Source of the DNA: UBA11222 sp049323435
GTDB lineage: Bacteria; Pseudomonadota; Alphaproteobacteria; UBA11222
Direction: 5' to 3'
Assembly: GCA_049323435.1 (NCBI GenBank)
Contig: JBMOMX010000024.1
Span: 1 to 64,000, forward strand
Length of the DNA stretch: 64,000 nucleotides
The notes beneath the pieces were generated by a model that saw only the letters and a program-made list of their open reading frames with translations, made no database searches and was not told the origin of the DNA. A program made the translations under genes and the position numbers. Of this stretch, positions 33,062-41,292 are shown piece by piece. Position 1 is the first letter of the stretch, and each line of letters opens with the position of its first letter.

Positions 33062-33451
33062 TCAGGCTTTTGCGGATTGGGTGCGAAAACGCAGCGCGCC
33101 CAGCAACAGAATGCTTATCATCACCATCTCGGCAATCATCGGCGTAAAAGCGGTTGGTGTAACCCCATCCATCACCAGTCCGATGGCGCGGCCCGAAAGG
33201 GCAATGGCGAACATGCCAAGCGCCACCAGCAGCGGCGCGGCACATAACTTCCAGGTGCCATAGAATGCCAGAAAAGACGCTGTGAGAAAAAAGCTCGAAA
33301 AATCGGCACGTAAGGTTGCAAGCCCCTGAACGCCATCAGGCGAGAGAAAAAACAGGGCCGCCATGGGCGCCGGGCTGAACAGGAATCCAATACCGAGACT
33401 GAGGTTGAACAGGCCAACAAGCCCAATCAAACTACGCAGGATAATATTCAA
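33062..33451 (-). CDS. Small four-helix membrane protein, DUF4345-like
   Basis: A 129-residue protein with four hydrophobic segments. Features such as GLATLRADFSSFFLTASFLA and GMFAIALSGRAIGLVMDG resemble DUF4345 proteins (helical membrane proteins of unknown role). The start is probably TTG at 33451 with a G-rich stretch upstream; no ATG gives a sensible N-terminus. It stands 211 bases upstream of urtA and 151 bases after the tautomerase gene. Function is not known. Confidence 0.6.
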   Translation of the reverse strand: MNIILRSLIGLVGLFNLSLGIGFLFSPAPMAALFFLSPDGVQGLATLRADFSSFFLTASFLAFYGTWKLCAAPLLVALGMFAIALSGRAIGLVMDGVTPTAFTPMIAEMVMISILLLGALRFRTQSAKA

Positions 33452-33602
33452 AATGCTGCCCCCCCTTTTTTTTGAAGTCTATAGCAGCATGCCCGCGTAG
33501 GCCGGTCAATATTCCGGCCTGAAACAATGCAACTGATCTGGGAAACCCTTACCGCTTCAATCCATCACCACCGGCCTCTGATCCGCAGGGAGGCCGTCAG
33601 CT

Positions 33603-33806
33603 TTATTCCGCCGCTTTGGCCGCCGCTTGCGCCTTGCTGACGCCCGCGACCGCAAAATTGGCGGCGGGCACTTCACGAATAATCACACGTATGGTGTCGC
33701 GCGGCGCATTCAGGGCGCGTTCTGCGCCATCCGTCAATTCGCTGATAAGCAGGTTTTTATCCGCTGCCGTGCGGCCTTCGAGCAGGGTCACGTCAATAAT
33801 GGGCAT
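33603..33806 (-). CDS. 4-oxalocrotonate tautomerase family enzyme
   Basis: A 67-residue tautomerase that ketonises 2-hydroxymuconate in the meta-cleavage pathway. It begins Met-Pro (PIIDVTLLEGRTAADKN), so Pro1 would be exposed as the catalytic base after removal of Met. The family's second key residue lies in RVIIREVPAANFAVAG (Arg). I chose ATG 33806 (AAGGAGG 5 bases upstream); the longer frame is not needed. It is the last gene of the aromatic operon, 10 bases after the decarboxylase gene. Confidence 0.88.
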   Translation of the reverse strand: MPIIDVTLLEGRTAADKNLLISELTDGAERALNAPRDTIRVIIREVPAANFAVAGVSKAQAAAKAAE

Positions 33807-33816
33807 GCTGGCCTCC

Positions 33817-34587
33817 TTAAATAACGGATATGCTGACAAATCCAAGATTTTGCAGCGTCGCGCGTACAGTTTCGCCGGGCGATAGCGCATGCGCCGCAGT
33901 AAGACCGCCCGACATCACAATATCGCCGGCTTGCAGGCTTTCGCCGGCCTCGGCCGCCAGCCGCGCCGCAGCCACAAGCGCGCGCACCGGATTGCCCAGA
34001 ATGGCGGCGGTCGAGGCTGTTTCAATGACGCTGCCATTTACCTCCAGCACCACGCCAAGATTGGTCAGATCCTGGTCCGGCCTGCACCAGGATCCCACCA
34101 CCAGACCGGCAGCAGATGAATTATCCGCCACCACATCGTTCAGCGTAAATTTGAAATCCCTGTAGCGGCTATCGACCAGTTCCATGGCGGGCGCAACGCC
34201 ATCCACTGCGGACATAGCCTGCGCCGCCGTGACTTTCCCGGACAATGGTTTGCCGATCAGAAACGCAAGTTCCGGCTCCAGGCGCGGATGAATATAGGCA
34301 TCGCGCGCCAGAACGCCGCCTTCTTCCAGCAGCATGGCGTCCGTCAGACGCCCCCAGGACATTTGATTTACCCCGACCTGCAACATTTTGGCGCGGCTGG
34401 TCAGCCCCATTTTCATGCCAATGCGCCTTTCGCCGCGCTGCTGACGGCGGTGCACAAGCAGCGACTGAATGGCATAGGCATCCGCCAGCGTCAAAGCGGG
34501 ATGTTCCAGCGTGATTTGCGGCATCGCCTTTTTCGCCAGCATGGCGGCATCAAGACGTTCGGCAAGACCAGTATGCAGCGCGTTCAT
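33817..34587 (-). CDS. 2-oxo-3-hexenedioate (4-oxalocrotonate) decarboxylase
   Basis: A 256-residue member of the hydratase/decarboxylase (FAH-like) family, corresponding to XylI/DmpH. The family blocks GMKMGLTSRAKMLQVGVNQM, WGRLTDAMLLEEGG, HPRLEPELAFLIGKPL (metal-binding Glu), VAPAMELVDSRYRDFKFTL and ADNSSAAGLVVGS are present. The decarboxylase and hydratase are close paralogues; I assign this one as decarboxylase by its RLTD and shorter form, but the two could be exchanged. It lies 6 bases after the hydratase gene. Confidence 0.8.
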   Translation of the reverse strand: MNALHTGLAERLDAAMLAKKAMPQITLEHPALTLADAYAIQSLLVHRRQQRGERRIGMKMGLTSRAKMLQVGVNQMSWGRLTDAMLLEEGGVLARDAYIHPRLEPELAFLIGKPLSGKVTAAQAMSAVDGVAPAMELVDSRYRDFKFTLNDVVADNSSAAGLVVGSWCRPDQDLTNLGVVLEVNGSVIETASTAAILGNPVRALVAAARLAAEAGESLQAGDIVMSGGLTAAHALSPGETVRATLQNLGFVSISVI

Positions 34588-34593
34588 CGCAAC

Positions 34594-35397
34594 CTATTCT
34601 CCAGCTTCAAAAATTGCACGCACGGAACCAAGCCCGTTAATCCGGGCTTCCATCACGTCACCGGCTTTCACCGTGGCCATCGGCCCAAGCGCGCCGGTCA
34701 AAATCACATCACCCTCGCGGAACGGACGGCCCTCGCGCGCCATCACCTGCGCCAGCCAGTGCGCCGCACTGACCGGATTGCCGAGGCACGCCACGCCAGC
34801 CCCCACCGAAAGCTGTTCGCCACGGCATTCCATCACCATGCCGCAATAGCGCAGATCAATATTTTCCAGCTTGCGCGGTTCCGCGCCCAGCACAAACACC
34901 CCCGCCGATGCATTATCTGCAATCGTGTCCCACACGCGAATATCCCAGTTGGCGATGCGGCTGGCCACCACCTCGATCGCGGGCAGCGCATAATCAATCG
35001 CCCGGATCATTTCCGCCATGGTGATGTCCGGCTGATCAATATCGCGGCCAATGATCATGGCGATTTCGGCCTCGACTTTCGGCTGCAATACTTTTTTCAG
35101 GCTGATCGGCTGGCCTTCCGGCACATCCATATCGGCGAACAGCATGCCGTAATCCGGCTGATCGACGCCCAATTGTTTTTGTACAGACAAAGAGGTCAGC
35201 CCCGCCTTACGTCCCACCAGACGGCGGCCGCGCGCCAGCCAATATTCGGTGTTGACGTTTTGCACCGCATAGGCGCCGTCCAGCCCGCCCGCCGAAATCA
35301 TATCGCGCAAAGGCGGGCATGGCGTGGCGGTTTCATGCGCGTGGCGTAAAATGCCCGCCGCTTTTTCAATGACGCCGGGGTTGAGTTTTTCTGTCAT
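34594..35397 (-). CDS. 2-oxopent-4-enoate (2-hydroxypenta-2,4-dienoate) hydratase
   Basis: A 267-residue hydratase of the XylJ/DmpE/MhpD type that adds water to 2-hydroxypentadienoate in the lower meta-cleavage pathway. Motifs: RRLVGRKAGLTSLSVQKQLG, GVDQPDYGMLFADM, LQPKVEAEIAMIIGRD (metal site), YALPAIEVVASRIANW and TIADNASAGVFVLG. It follows the hydrolase gene by 6 bases. It is a paralogue of the next gene, as in classical xyl and dmp operons. Confidence 0.87.
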   Translation of the reverse strand: MTEKLNPGVIEKAAGILRHAHETATPCPPLRDMISAGGLDGAYAVQNVNTEYWLARGRRLVGRKAGLTSLSVQKQLGVDQPDYGMLFADMDVPEGQPISLKKVLQPKVEAEIAMIIGRDIDQPDITMAEMIRAIDYALPAIEVVASRIANWDIRVWDTIADNASAGVFVLGAEPRKLENIDLRYCGMVMECRGEQLSVGAGVACLGNPVSAAHWLAQVMAREGRPFREGDVILTGALGPMATVKAGDVMEARINGLGSVRAIFEAGE

Positions 35398-35403
35398 CTT
35401 GTT

Positions 35404-36243
35404 TTATCCAGCCAAGCCGTTTTTGATAAAAGCAGTGACCAGCCGGTTGAAGCTGGCCATGCGCTCGATCTGCACCCAATGGCCGCAATCGCCAAAATGC
35501 ACCGCGTCGGCGCGTTTGATCAGCCGGTTGAGCTGAACGGAAACATCAAGCGGAATGACCTGATCTTCCTTGCCATGCAGGATCAGCACTTCGTGCGGCA
35601 GCGCCGCAATCTGTGCGGGATCGCTGGCCAGCATGGTGATATGTTTCTGGCGCGGCGTTTCGCCAAACATGGCGGAATAGGCCTCGATCACGCCGGGCCG
35701 GATGCTGGCCTCATAGCGCGACTGTATCAGATCATCTGTCAGGCGCGACTGGTCATTGGCAAGATATTGCACGGACCGCTTCATGCCTTCGAATGAAGGT
35801 GTGTAGCCCCAGACATAATCCAGCGCCTCGGTGATAGGAAAGGAAAGCCCCGCCGCCCCCATCAGGACCGCACGATCCACCCTGTCAGGATGCGCAATCA
35901 TGAAGGCCAGCGTTAGCGCGCCGCCAAATGAATTGCCTACAAAGGAAACCTTGTCCAGTTTCAGCGCGTCCAGTAACGCCGCCAGATGCCGTACCCACAC
36001 CGCTTTGTCGCGGATCGGCGCAGTGGGCCATTCGGTATAGCCAAAGCCCAGCATGTCCGGCGCAATGACGCGAAAATGTTCGCCCAGTACCGGCATGTTC
36101 AACCGCCAATTGGCATAGGCGGACACGCCCGGCCCCGAACCATGAATCAATAGCAGCGGCGAACCTGAACCAACATCATGATAGTTGGTCCTGATCCCGC
36201 CTGCGATAATGCTTTTTCCAACTTCGGGCTGCGCAGTGCTCAT
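35404..36243 (-). CDS. Meta-cleavage product alpha/beta hydrolase
   Basis: A 279-residue alpha/beta hydrolase of the XylF/DmpD/TodF type, which cleaves a C-C bond in 2-hydroxymuconic-semialdehyde-like ring-fission products. The oxyanion region is LLLIHGSGPGVSAYANWRLN, the nucleophile S105 in VGNSFGGALTLA, the acid in LHGKEDQVIPLD, and the histidine in GDCGHWVQIE. It overlaps the PdxA-like gene by 4 bases (ATGA). Assignment to the meta pathway rests on both motif pattern and neighbours. Confidence 0.88.
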   Translation of the reverse strand: MSTAQPEVGKSIIAGGIRTNYHDVGSGSPLLLIHGSGPGVSAYANWRLNMPVLGEHFRVIAPDMLGFGYTEWPTAPIRDKAVWVRHLAALLDALKLDKVSFVGNSFGGALTLAFMIAHPDRVDRAVLMGAAGLSFPITEALDYVWGYTPSFEGMKRSVQYLANDQSRLTDDLIQSRYEASIRPGVIEAYSAMFGETPRQKHITMLASDPAQIAALPHEVLILHGKEDQVIPLDVSVQLNRLIKRADAVHFGDCGHWVQIERMASFNRLVTAFIKNGLAG

Positions 36244-37235
36244 ATCATTTCCTCAATAAAACCGGCGCCTGCCGACATCGAGCCGGCCATACGCATGGCG
36301 TTCAGAATCATTTTATGATCGGCAATGCCCTTGCCGGCAATGTCAAAAGCCGTGCCGTGGGCGACCGTCATGCTGAGATAAGGCGGGCCGACAATGACCG
36401 CGCAATTGCCGGAAAAACCCCAGGTCTTGATGGCGATATGGCCCTGATCATGATACATGGCCAGCACCGCATCATATTTGCCCTCGACACATTGCCGGAA
36501 AACCGCATCCGGGCTTAGCGGCCCCTCGGCATTGATACCTTTGGCCTGCGCATGTTTGACGCCGGGCGCCAGCGATTCAGTGTCTTCCTTTCCCTGGGCA
36601 TGCGGATTGAGCCCCGCCACGCCGATGCGCGGATTGGCCATACCCCATTTGGTGAAAGTATCATGCAGGGTTTGCAGCGCCGACGCAGTGAGATCTGCCG
36701 AGATCGTGTCGCATACCTTGCGCAAGGGCATGTGATCGGTCAAATGCATCACCCGCAACGGGCCGGACAGCAGTAACAGATAGCTTTCGCCAGGCGTGAC
36801 CGGCATGATCACATCCAGCGCCTTTGCCATTTTCAGCGAGCCGGAGCTGACCGGCGCAAATACGGTCGCCGCCACTTCGCCATTTCGCGCCATCTGTTCG
36901 GCTCTTTTGAGCCAGGCGGCGTTGGCGCGTCCGCCGGATTCGCTGTCCTTGCCGGTCTGGAAATCAGCGGGATCAAGCGCCCCGTCATCCAGAATGTCGA
37001 TAATTTGCGGGTTATCACTCAGCCCGTCCAGGCCATTGACGACCCGTACCGTGGCTTGCACCTTTGCGATCTCCACCCCCTTGCGCATGGCGTGGGCGCT
37101 GCCGATCAGCACCGGGCGTGATAATTTATGCACCTCGCCTGTTACCCAGGCCTTGGCGACAATTTCCGGGCCGATGCCTGCCGGATCGCCGATTGTTGTC
37201 GCCACGAACGGGCGTGATTTGGCGGTACTGGACAT
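36240..37235 (-). CDS. PdxA-family dehydrogenase, probably cis-dihydrodiol carboxylate dehydrogenase
   Basis: A 331-residue member of the PdxA family (4-hydroxythreonine-4-phosphate dehydrogenase). Motifs are TIGDPAGIGPEIVAKAW, the metal histidines in HLTDHMPLRKV, LNPHAQGKEDTES and MYHDQGHIAIKTWGF, and PYLSMTVAHGTAFDIAGKG. True PdxA works in pyridoxal synthesis, but a PdxA homologue (TphB) oxidises and decarboxylates the diol formed from terephthalate. Sitting between a BenA-type dioxygenase and ring-cleavage genes, this one is more likely a decarboxylating diol dehydrogenase than the vitamin enzyme. That role is inference. Confidence 0.82.
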   Translation of the reverse strand: MSSTAKSRPFVATTIGDPAGIGPEIVAKAWVTGEVHKLSRPVLIGSAHAMRKGVEIAKVQATVRVVNGLDGLSDNPQIIDILDDGALDPADFQTGKDSESGGRANAAWLKRAEQMARNGEVAATVFAPVSSGSLKMAKALDVIMPVTPGESYLLLLSGPLRVMHLTDHMPLRKVCDTISADLTASALQTLHDTFTKWGMANPRIGVAGLNPHAQGKEDTESLAPGVKHAQAKGINAEGPLSPDAVFRQCVEGKYDAVLAMYHDQGHIAIKTWGFSGNCAVIVGPPYLSMTVAHGTAFDIAGKGIADHKMILNAMRMAGSMSAGAGFIEEMI

Positions 37236-37282
37236 GGTCTTTCTCCTTCAATTGGACAATTGCTCCGTCTCCGGAGCATCAA

Positions 37283-37780
37283 TCAGATCATATAAATATC
37301 AAGAACCGTGTCGGCGATGTCATTCAGCACATACGCCTTGCGGCTGGCGATGCGCCAGCCATCGGCATGCGGTATCAGTTCATATTCCGCCCAGCCATAA
37401 TAGGTGATGGTGGCGTTTTCCTTGCAGGAATTAACCGTCCAGTTGGTGCGCACATGCACCCGGCCGCTTTTTTCCTCAATATGTAAAATCTGCGAAACAT
37501 GCGAGGTGCGCGCGGGCGCATTGGATGCGGAGGCGGAACGCCCGGTGCGAATGCGAAATATCCGGTCTTCCAGCCCGCCCCGGTTGCTATAATAAATCAG
37601 CGATATTTCACGCTGCGGGTCCAGTGTCGGTTTGCCGTCATCATCCCAGGCCGGAACCCAATATACAGAATCTTCCGTATACAGATCAATCCAGGCATCC
37701 CAATTCCTGGTGTCAAGATACAGCGCCTCAAGCCCCAGAAACCGGCTGACAGAGGCCCAAAGATCAGCAGGCGCGCTCAT
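37283..37780 (-). CDS. Aromatic-ring-hydroxylating dioxygenase, beta subunit
   Basis: A 165-residue small subunit with the NTF2-like cone fold. YLDTRNWDAWIDLYTEDSVY, YWVPAWDDDG and EISLIYYSNRGGLEDRIFRI closely follow benzoate/toluate dioxygenase beta subunits (BenB/XylY). The start overlaps the alpha-subunit stop by 4 bases, so the subunits are made in equal amounts. It has a structural role in the alpha3-beta3 enzyme. Confidence 0.9.
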   Translation of the reverse strand: MSAPADLWASVSRFLGLEALYLDTRNWDAWIDLYTEDSVYWVPAWDDDGKPTLDPQREISLIYYSNRGGLEDRIFRIRTGRSASASNAPARTSHVSQILHIEEKSGRVHVRTNWTVNSCKENATITYYGWAEYELIPHADGWRIASRKAYVLNDIADTVLDIYMI

Positions 37781-39153
37781 TGCCCGGCCAGTTCCCGCTC
37801 CAGCGCGATATTCATGCGCGCCAGCCAGTCTTCATGAATGGCCAGATACAGGCCCTCATCGGCTTTTTCGATGCCGGTCATGCGCGCGTCAAAACCCAGC
37901 GTCTGGCCATCTTCATTGACCCCCTTGATCCAGCGCCCAGCCCCCCGCGACACATCGTTATAGCGCGAAGCGCGGCCTTTGAAGCCAATCTGGCAGTTGT
38001 TGAATTCCGTCAAATCATCCGGTGTCGCCATGCCGCTGGCGTTGAAGAAATCCTCATACTGACGAATGCGCAAAGTGCGCGCTGCATCGCTTTCACCCAC
38101 AGGCGCAATGCAATAAGTGGTGATTTCGGTTTCATCCACCGAGACTGGGCGGATAATGCGGATCTGCGTGCTGGTCTGGTCCATCAAAAACACATTGGGA
38201 AACAGCAGCATATTGCGCAAGCGGTTGCACATCCAATAGGTGCGCTCGGGTCCGTATTTTTTCTGGAAATCCTCATAGAATTCATAATTCGGGCGGTCTT
38301 TATAATTGTTGTAATCCAGCCATAAAACCGTATGGCCGTGATCAAAGGCAAAAAAGCCGCCGCCGCCTTTTTTGTTCAGGGCCGCAAGATCGACCACCTT
38401 GGTGTCGTTCTTTGATTCGCCCGCCGTCCGGCGCGTGACGGTCATCATGTAATTGCCATGCACGGGGCCGAGATGGTAGCCATCGAGGCCGTTTTCCATC
38501 TGGAGCTTCCAGTTTCCCTTATAGGTATAGCGCGTGACGCCGCGCAAAACTTCGTGCTTGCCGGTAGGTGACTGTTCCACAAACAGATCAATAAACGCCT
38601 TTGCACCCGCCAGATAGTCATTCAGCGGCACAACATCCGGGTTAAGACTTGCGAAGATAAAGCCCCGGTAGGAGGCTATGCGGGCAACGGGGGGAAGACC
38701 GAAATTTTTCAGGTCAAAGCTTTCGGGATAGGCCCCGTCTTTTTGATCGGTCACATTCACCAGCGCGCCGCCGCTGTCATAGCACCAGCCGTGAAAGCCG
38801 CAGGCAAAGATTTTCCTGTTACCGGATTTTTCCCGGCAAACGCGAGCGCCGCGATGCGAACATACATTTAGATAAGCGCCGATCTCTCTATCGGCCTTGC
38901 GGGTCAAAATCACCGGCTGGCGGCCAATACAGGTGGTCAGAAAATCATGCGGATTGGCGATCTGGCTTTCATGCGCGACGAATATCCAGTTACCCTCGAA
39001 GATATATTTCATCTCCAGTTCAAAAATCGTCTCATCCAGAAACACTTCGCGGTCGAGCTTATATTCCTGATTGACCGGGTCATGCACCACCAGGCCGGAA
39101 ATGCGGTCTTTTAAGTGATGTAATCTTTCCGCTGCGATAGAGCCTCCGGACAT
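37777..39153 (-). CDS. Aromatic-ring-hydroxylating dioxygenase, alpha subunit (BenA-like)
   Basis: A 458-residue Rieske oxygenase. The Rieske cluster ligands are C98, H100, C118 and H121 (VCSHRGARVC and FACGFHGW). The mononuclear iron site is in ENGLDGYHLGPVHGNY (D224 bridge, H227, H232). Sequence such as GAYPESFDLKN and YKGNWKLQMENG resembles benzoate/anthranilate-type enzymes, so the substrate is probably a ring carboxylic acid that is 1,2-dihydroxylated. I chose ATG 39153 with GGGAG 10 bases upstream; the frame is open 23 codons further. No ferredoxin or reductase gene is nearby. Confidence 0.92.
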   Translation of the reverse strand: MSGGSIAAERLHHLKDRISGLVVHDPVNQEYKLDREVFLDETIFELEMKYIFEGNWIFVAHESQIANPHDFLTTCIGRQPVILTRKADREIGAYLNVCSHRGARVCREKSGNRKIFACGFHGWCYDSGGALVNVTDQKDGAYPESFDLKNFGLPPVARIASYRGFIFASLNPDVVPLNDYLAGAKAFIDLFVEQSPTGKHEVLRGVTRYTYKGNWKLQMENGLDGYHLGPVHGNYMMTVTRRTAGESKNDTKVVDLAALNKKGGGGFFAFDHGHTVLWLDYNNYKDRPNYEFYEDFQKKYGPERTYWMCNRLRNMLLFPNVFLMDQTSTQIRIIRPVSVDETEITTYCIAPVGESDAARTLRIRQYEDFFNASGMATPDDLTEFNNCQIGFKGRASRYNDVSRGAGRWIKGVNEDGQTLGFDARMTGIEKADEGLYLAIHEDWLARMNIALERELAGQ

Positions 39154-39365
39154 AGGCGATTTGCTCCCTGACTTGATCTCGTTCCCCCAAGCGCCAACAG
39201 CCATTCCGGCGGCCAGCTCCATTTCCCAAAGCCTATCAGGGCTTGGCCAAGCGCTACAACACGTTTCGCAAGCAGCACTTATTCCCCGGATTTCCGTATG
39301 GCAGAAGCTTAAGCCATGACCGGCAAGCCGGGGGCGCTGGCCGGCTCAAACCGGAATCCCGCCCG

Positions 39366-39905
39366 CTACCGCGTTTCTACATCCGGGAAGGTGCGGGCAG
39401 CGGGGCTGGCACGTCTGGCGCGGTTATATTCCATCTGCTCGCGGGTCAGCTGAAAGCCGATCAGAATTTCATATCCCAGGCCATCCGCGTCTTCGGGAAC
39501 CGTAAACTCAATATCGTCATATTCTTCCGCGAAGAAAATTTCAGCCCTGTCCGATTTGAATTTCGCCGTTGAACGCTGAATGGTTTTGCTGAGAATCGTG
39601 CCATCGGGCGCCAGCAGGGTCACAAAATATTGATACTCATAGGCGTTTTGCGTGGCCGCCGGCCCGGGTTTCGCCCGCGCCTCATAACGGATGGCCGCCT
39701 TCATCTCGCCATTTTCCAACGCGCATTCAAGCAGATGGACACGCATAAATTCCCCATCGCCAAAAACGCGCAGCGACGCCGCATCCGACAGCACCCCGGC
39801 GGCGGGGCAAACCAGGGGCTCAAGCCCGATCTCCTCATCCGTGCTGCATGAGGCGGCCATCAAAAGCAGCGCGCCAGCCAGCGCAACGCGAAATTTCACA
39901 TTCAT
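39366..39905 (-). CDS. Putative lipoprotein of unknown function
   Basis: A 179-residue protein with the start MNVKFRVALAGALLLMAASC, a signal peptide ending in a lipobox-like AAS-C; C20 would be lipidated. The mature part is acidic in the middle (FFAEEYDDIEFTVPEDADG) and beta-rich, and ends in charged helical sequence (REQMEYNRARRA). I do not recognise a family. A duplicated 18-base unit overlaps and precedes the start codon. Confidence 0.65.
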   Translation of the reverse strand: MNVKFRVALAGALLLMAASCSTDEEIGLEPLVCPAAGVLSDAASLRVFGDGEFMRVHLLECALENGEMKAAIRYEARAKPGPAATQNAYEYQYFVTLLAPDGTILSKTIQRSTAKFKSDRAEIFFAEEYDDIEFTVPEDADGLGYEILIGFQLTREQMEYNRARRASPAARTFPDVETR

Positions 39906-39940
39906 ATGTTCAGAATATCACTTATGTTCAAAATATCACT
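39905..39940. repeat. Two tandem 18-bp direct repeats upstream of the lipoprotein gene
   Basis: TATGTTCAGAATATCACT (39905-39922) and TATGTTCAAAATATCACT (39923-39940) differ at one base. Each contains a GAATATC/AAATATC core. They lie exactly at the minus-strand start and could be a duplicated operator or a slippage product. Confidence 0.7.
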
Positions 39941-39994
39941 TTGCCGGCATTATCCAGGCTCGGCGCATGATCAGCCCGGCGCGGAACAGCCTGG

Positions 39995-40234
39995 TTACAG
40001 CTTGTTATGGGTGCCATCGCACATAGGCGATTTACTGGTTTTCTTGCAGGCGCAGAAGAAAACCTTGCGGTCCGCCTCGGCTTTATAGGCCACCGGGGTG
40101 AAGCTGCTGCCTTTGTGCGCGCCATCGCAAAAGGGCTGGGCCGCAGATTTGCCACAGGCGCACCAGAAATAATTCTTGCCAGACACCACATCAACGGCAA
40201 TAGGTTGCTTTGCGGCGATCACGGGCTCTTCCAT
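39995..40234 (-). CDS. CDGSH iron-sulfur domain protein (two motifs)
   Basis: A 79-residue protein with two complete CDGSH-type iron-sulfur motifs: C25, C27, C36, H40 (CACGKSAAQPFCDGAH) and C61, C63, C72, H76 (CACKKTSKSPMCDGTH). Each would bind a [2Fe-2S] cluster with three Cys and one His. Roles proposed for the family are electron transfer and cluster transfer. I chose ATG 40234, which has AAGGAG 6 bases upstream; the longer frame lacks a site. It is divergent from ispH with a 64-base gap. Confidence 0.93.
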   Translation of the reverse strand: MEEPVIAAKQPIAVDVVSGKNYFWCACGKSAAQPFCDGAHKGSSFTPVAYKAEADRKVFFCACKKTSKSPMCDGTHNKL

Positions 40235-40298
40235 AGCGTACTCCTTCAGGGGCTTGTGCGATTCCAAGATTGGCGGATAGTCTAGTGGCAAATCCTGA

Positions 40299-41252
40299 AT
40301 GAAGCAAATGGCCAAACCGGCATTAAAGATATTTCTGGCGGCGCCGCGCGGCTTTTGCGCAGGCGTGGATCGCGCGATTCAAATCGTCGAAAAAGTGCTG
40401 CAAAAATATGGCGCGCCGGTGTTTGTACGCCATGAGATTGTACATAACCGGCATGTGGTGCAGACGCTGGAGGCACGCGGCGCCATCTTTGTAGACGAGC
40501 TGGACCAGGTGCCTCCGGACCGTCCGGTCGTCTTCTCGGCGCATGGCGTGCCGAAATCCGTCCCCGAAATGGCCCATAAACAGAATCTGTTCTTTATCGA
40601 CGCCACCTGCCCGCTGGTTTCCAAAGTGCATATTGAGGCCCAGCGCCATCATACCATGGGCAATGAAATTGTGCTGGTTGGGCATGCCGGGCATCCCGAG
40701 GTCATCGGCACCATGGGACAACTGCCCGAAGGGGCCGTGACATTGCTGGAAACCGTTGCCGATGCCGCCAATTTTCAGCCCCGTGACGCCACGCGTCTTG
40801 CCTATATTACGCAAACCACACTTTCGGTGGATGACACCGCTGAAATCCTGTCGGTGTTGCGCCAACGCTTTCCCGGTTTAACCGGCCCCCCGCGTGAGGA
40901 TATTTGCTACGCCACCAGTAACCGTCAGGCCGCCGTCAAGGCCATCGCCGCGCGTTGCGACACGCTGCTTGTACTGGGCGCGCCGAACTCGTCCAATTCC
41001 ATGCGCCTGGTCGAAGTGGCCCTGCGCGCCGGTTGCCGTCAGGCCTTTCTGGTGCAGAATGCCGGTGAGCTTGATTTTACCAGATACACCGGCATGGCAA
41101 CGCTGGGCGTCACTGCGGGTGCGTCAGCGCCGGAAATTCTGGTGCAACAGGTGCTTGACGCCTTTGCCCTGCACTATGACACGCAAATTGAAGAGGTTGC
41201 CGTGACCCATGAGGACATAGAATTCAAACTTCCCCGCATATTGCTGGACTAG
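40299..41252 (+). CDS. ispH: 4-hydroxy-3-methylbut-2-enyl diphosphate reductase
   Basis: A 317-residue iron-sulfur enzyme for the last step of the MEP isoprenoid pathway. The three cluster cysteines are C20 (PRGFCAGVDRAI), C104 (IDATCPLVSKV) and C203 (DICYATSNRQ). The substrate-binding VRHEIVHNRHVV, FSAHGVPKSV and GAPNSSNSMRLVEVA motifs are present. ATG 40299 and ATG 40308 are both possible. It is the first of the ispH-thrB-rnhA series, a conserved alphaproteobacterial order. Confidence 0.97.
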   Translation: MKQMAKPALKIFLAAPRGFCAGVDRAIQIVEKVLQKYGAPVFVRHEIVHNRHVVQTLEARGAIFVDELDQVPPDRPVVFSAHGVPKSVPEMAHKQNLFFIDATCPLVSKVHIEAQRHHTMGNEIVLVGHAGHPEVIGTMGQLPEGAVTLLETVADAANFQPRDATRLAYITQTTLSVDDTAEILSVLRQRFPGLTGPPREDICYATSNRQAAVKAIAARCDTLLVLGAPNSSNSMRLVEVALRAGCRQAFLVQNAGELDFTRYTGMATLGVTAGASAPEILVQQVLDAFALHYDTQIEEVAVTHEDIEFKLPRILLD

Positions 41253-41292
41253 CCCCTATTCGGATCAGATAATTTAGCGCAAGGTACCACGA

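Noticed and set aside
36240..37235. Straight assignment as the vitamin B6 enzyme PdxA
   Set aside because: The location inside an aromatic degradation operon argues for a diol dehydrogenase role, so I kept only the family name and no gene symbol.
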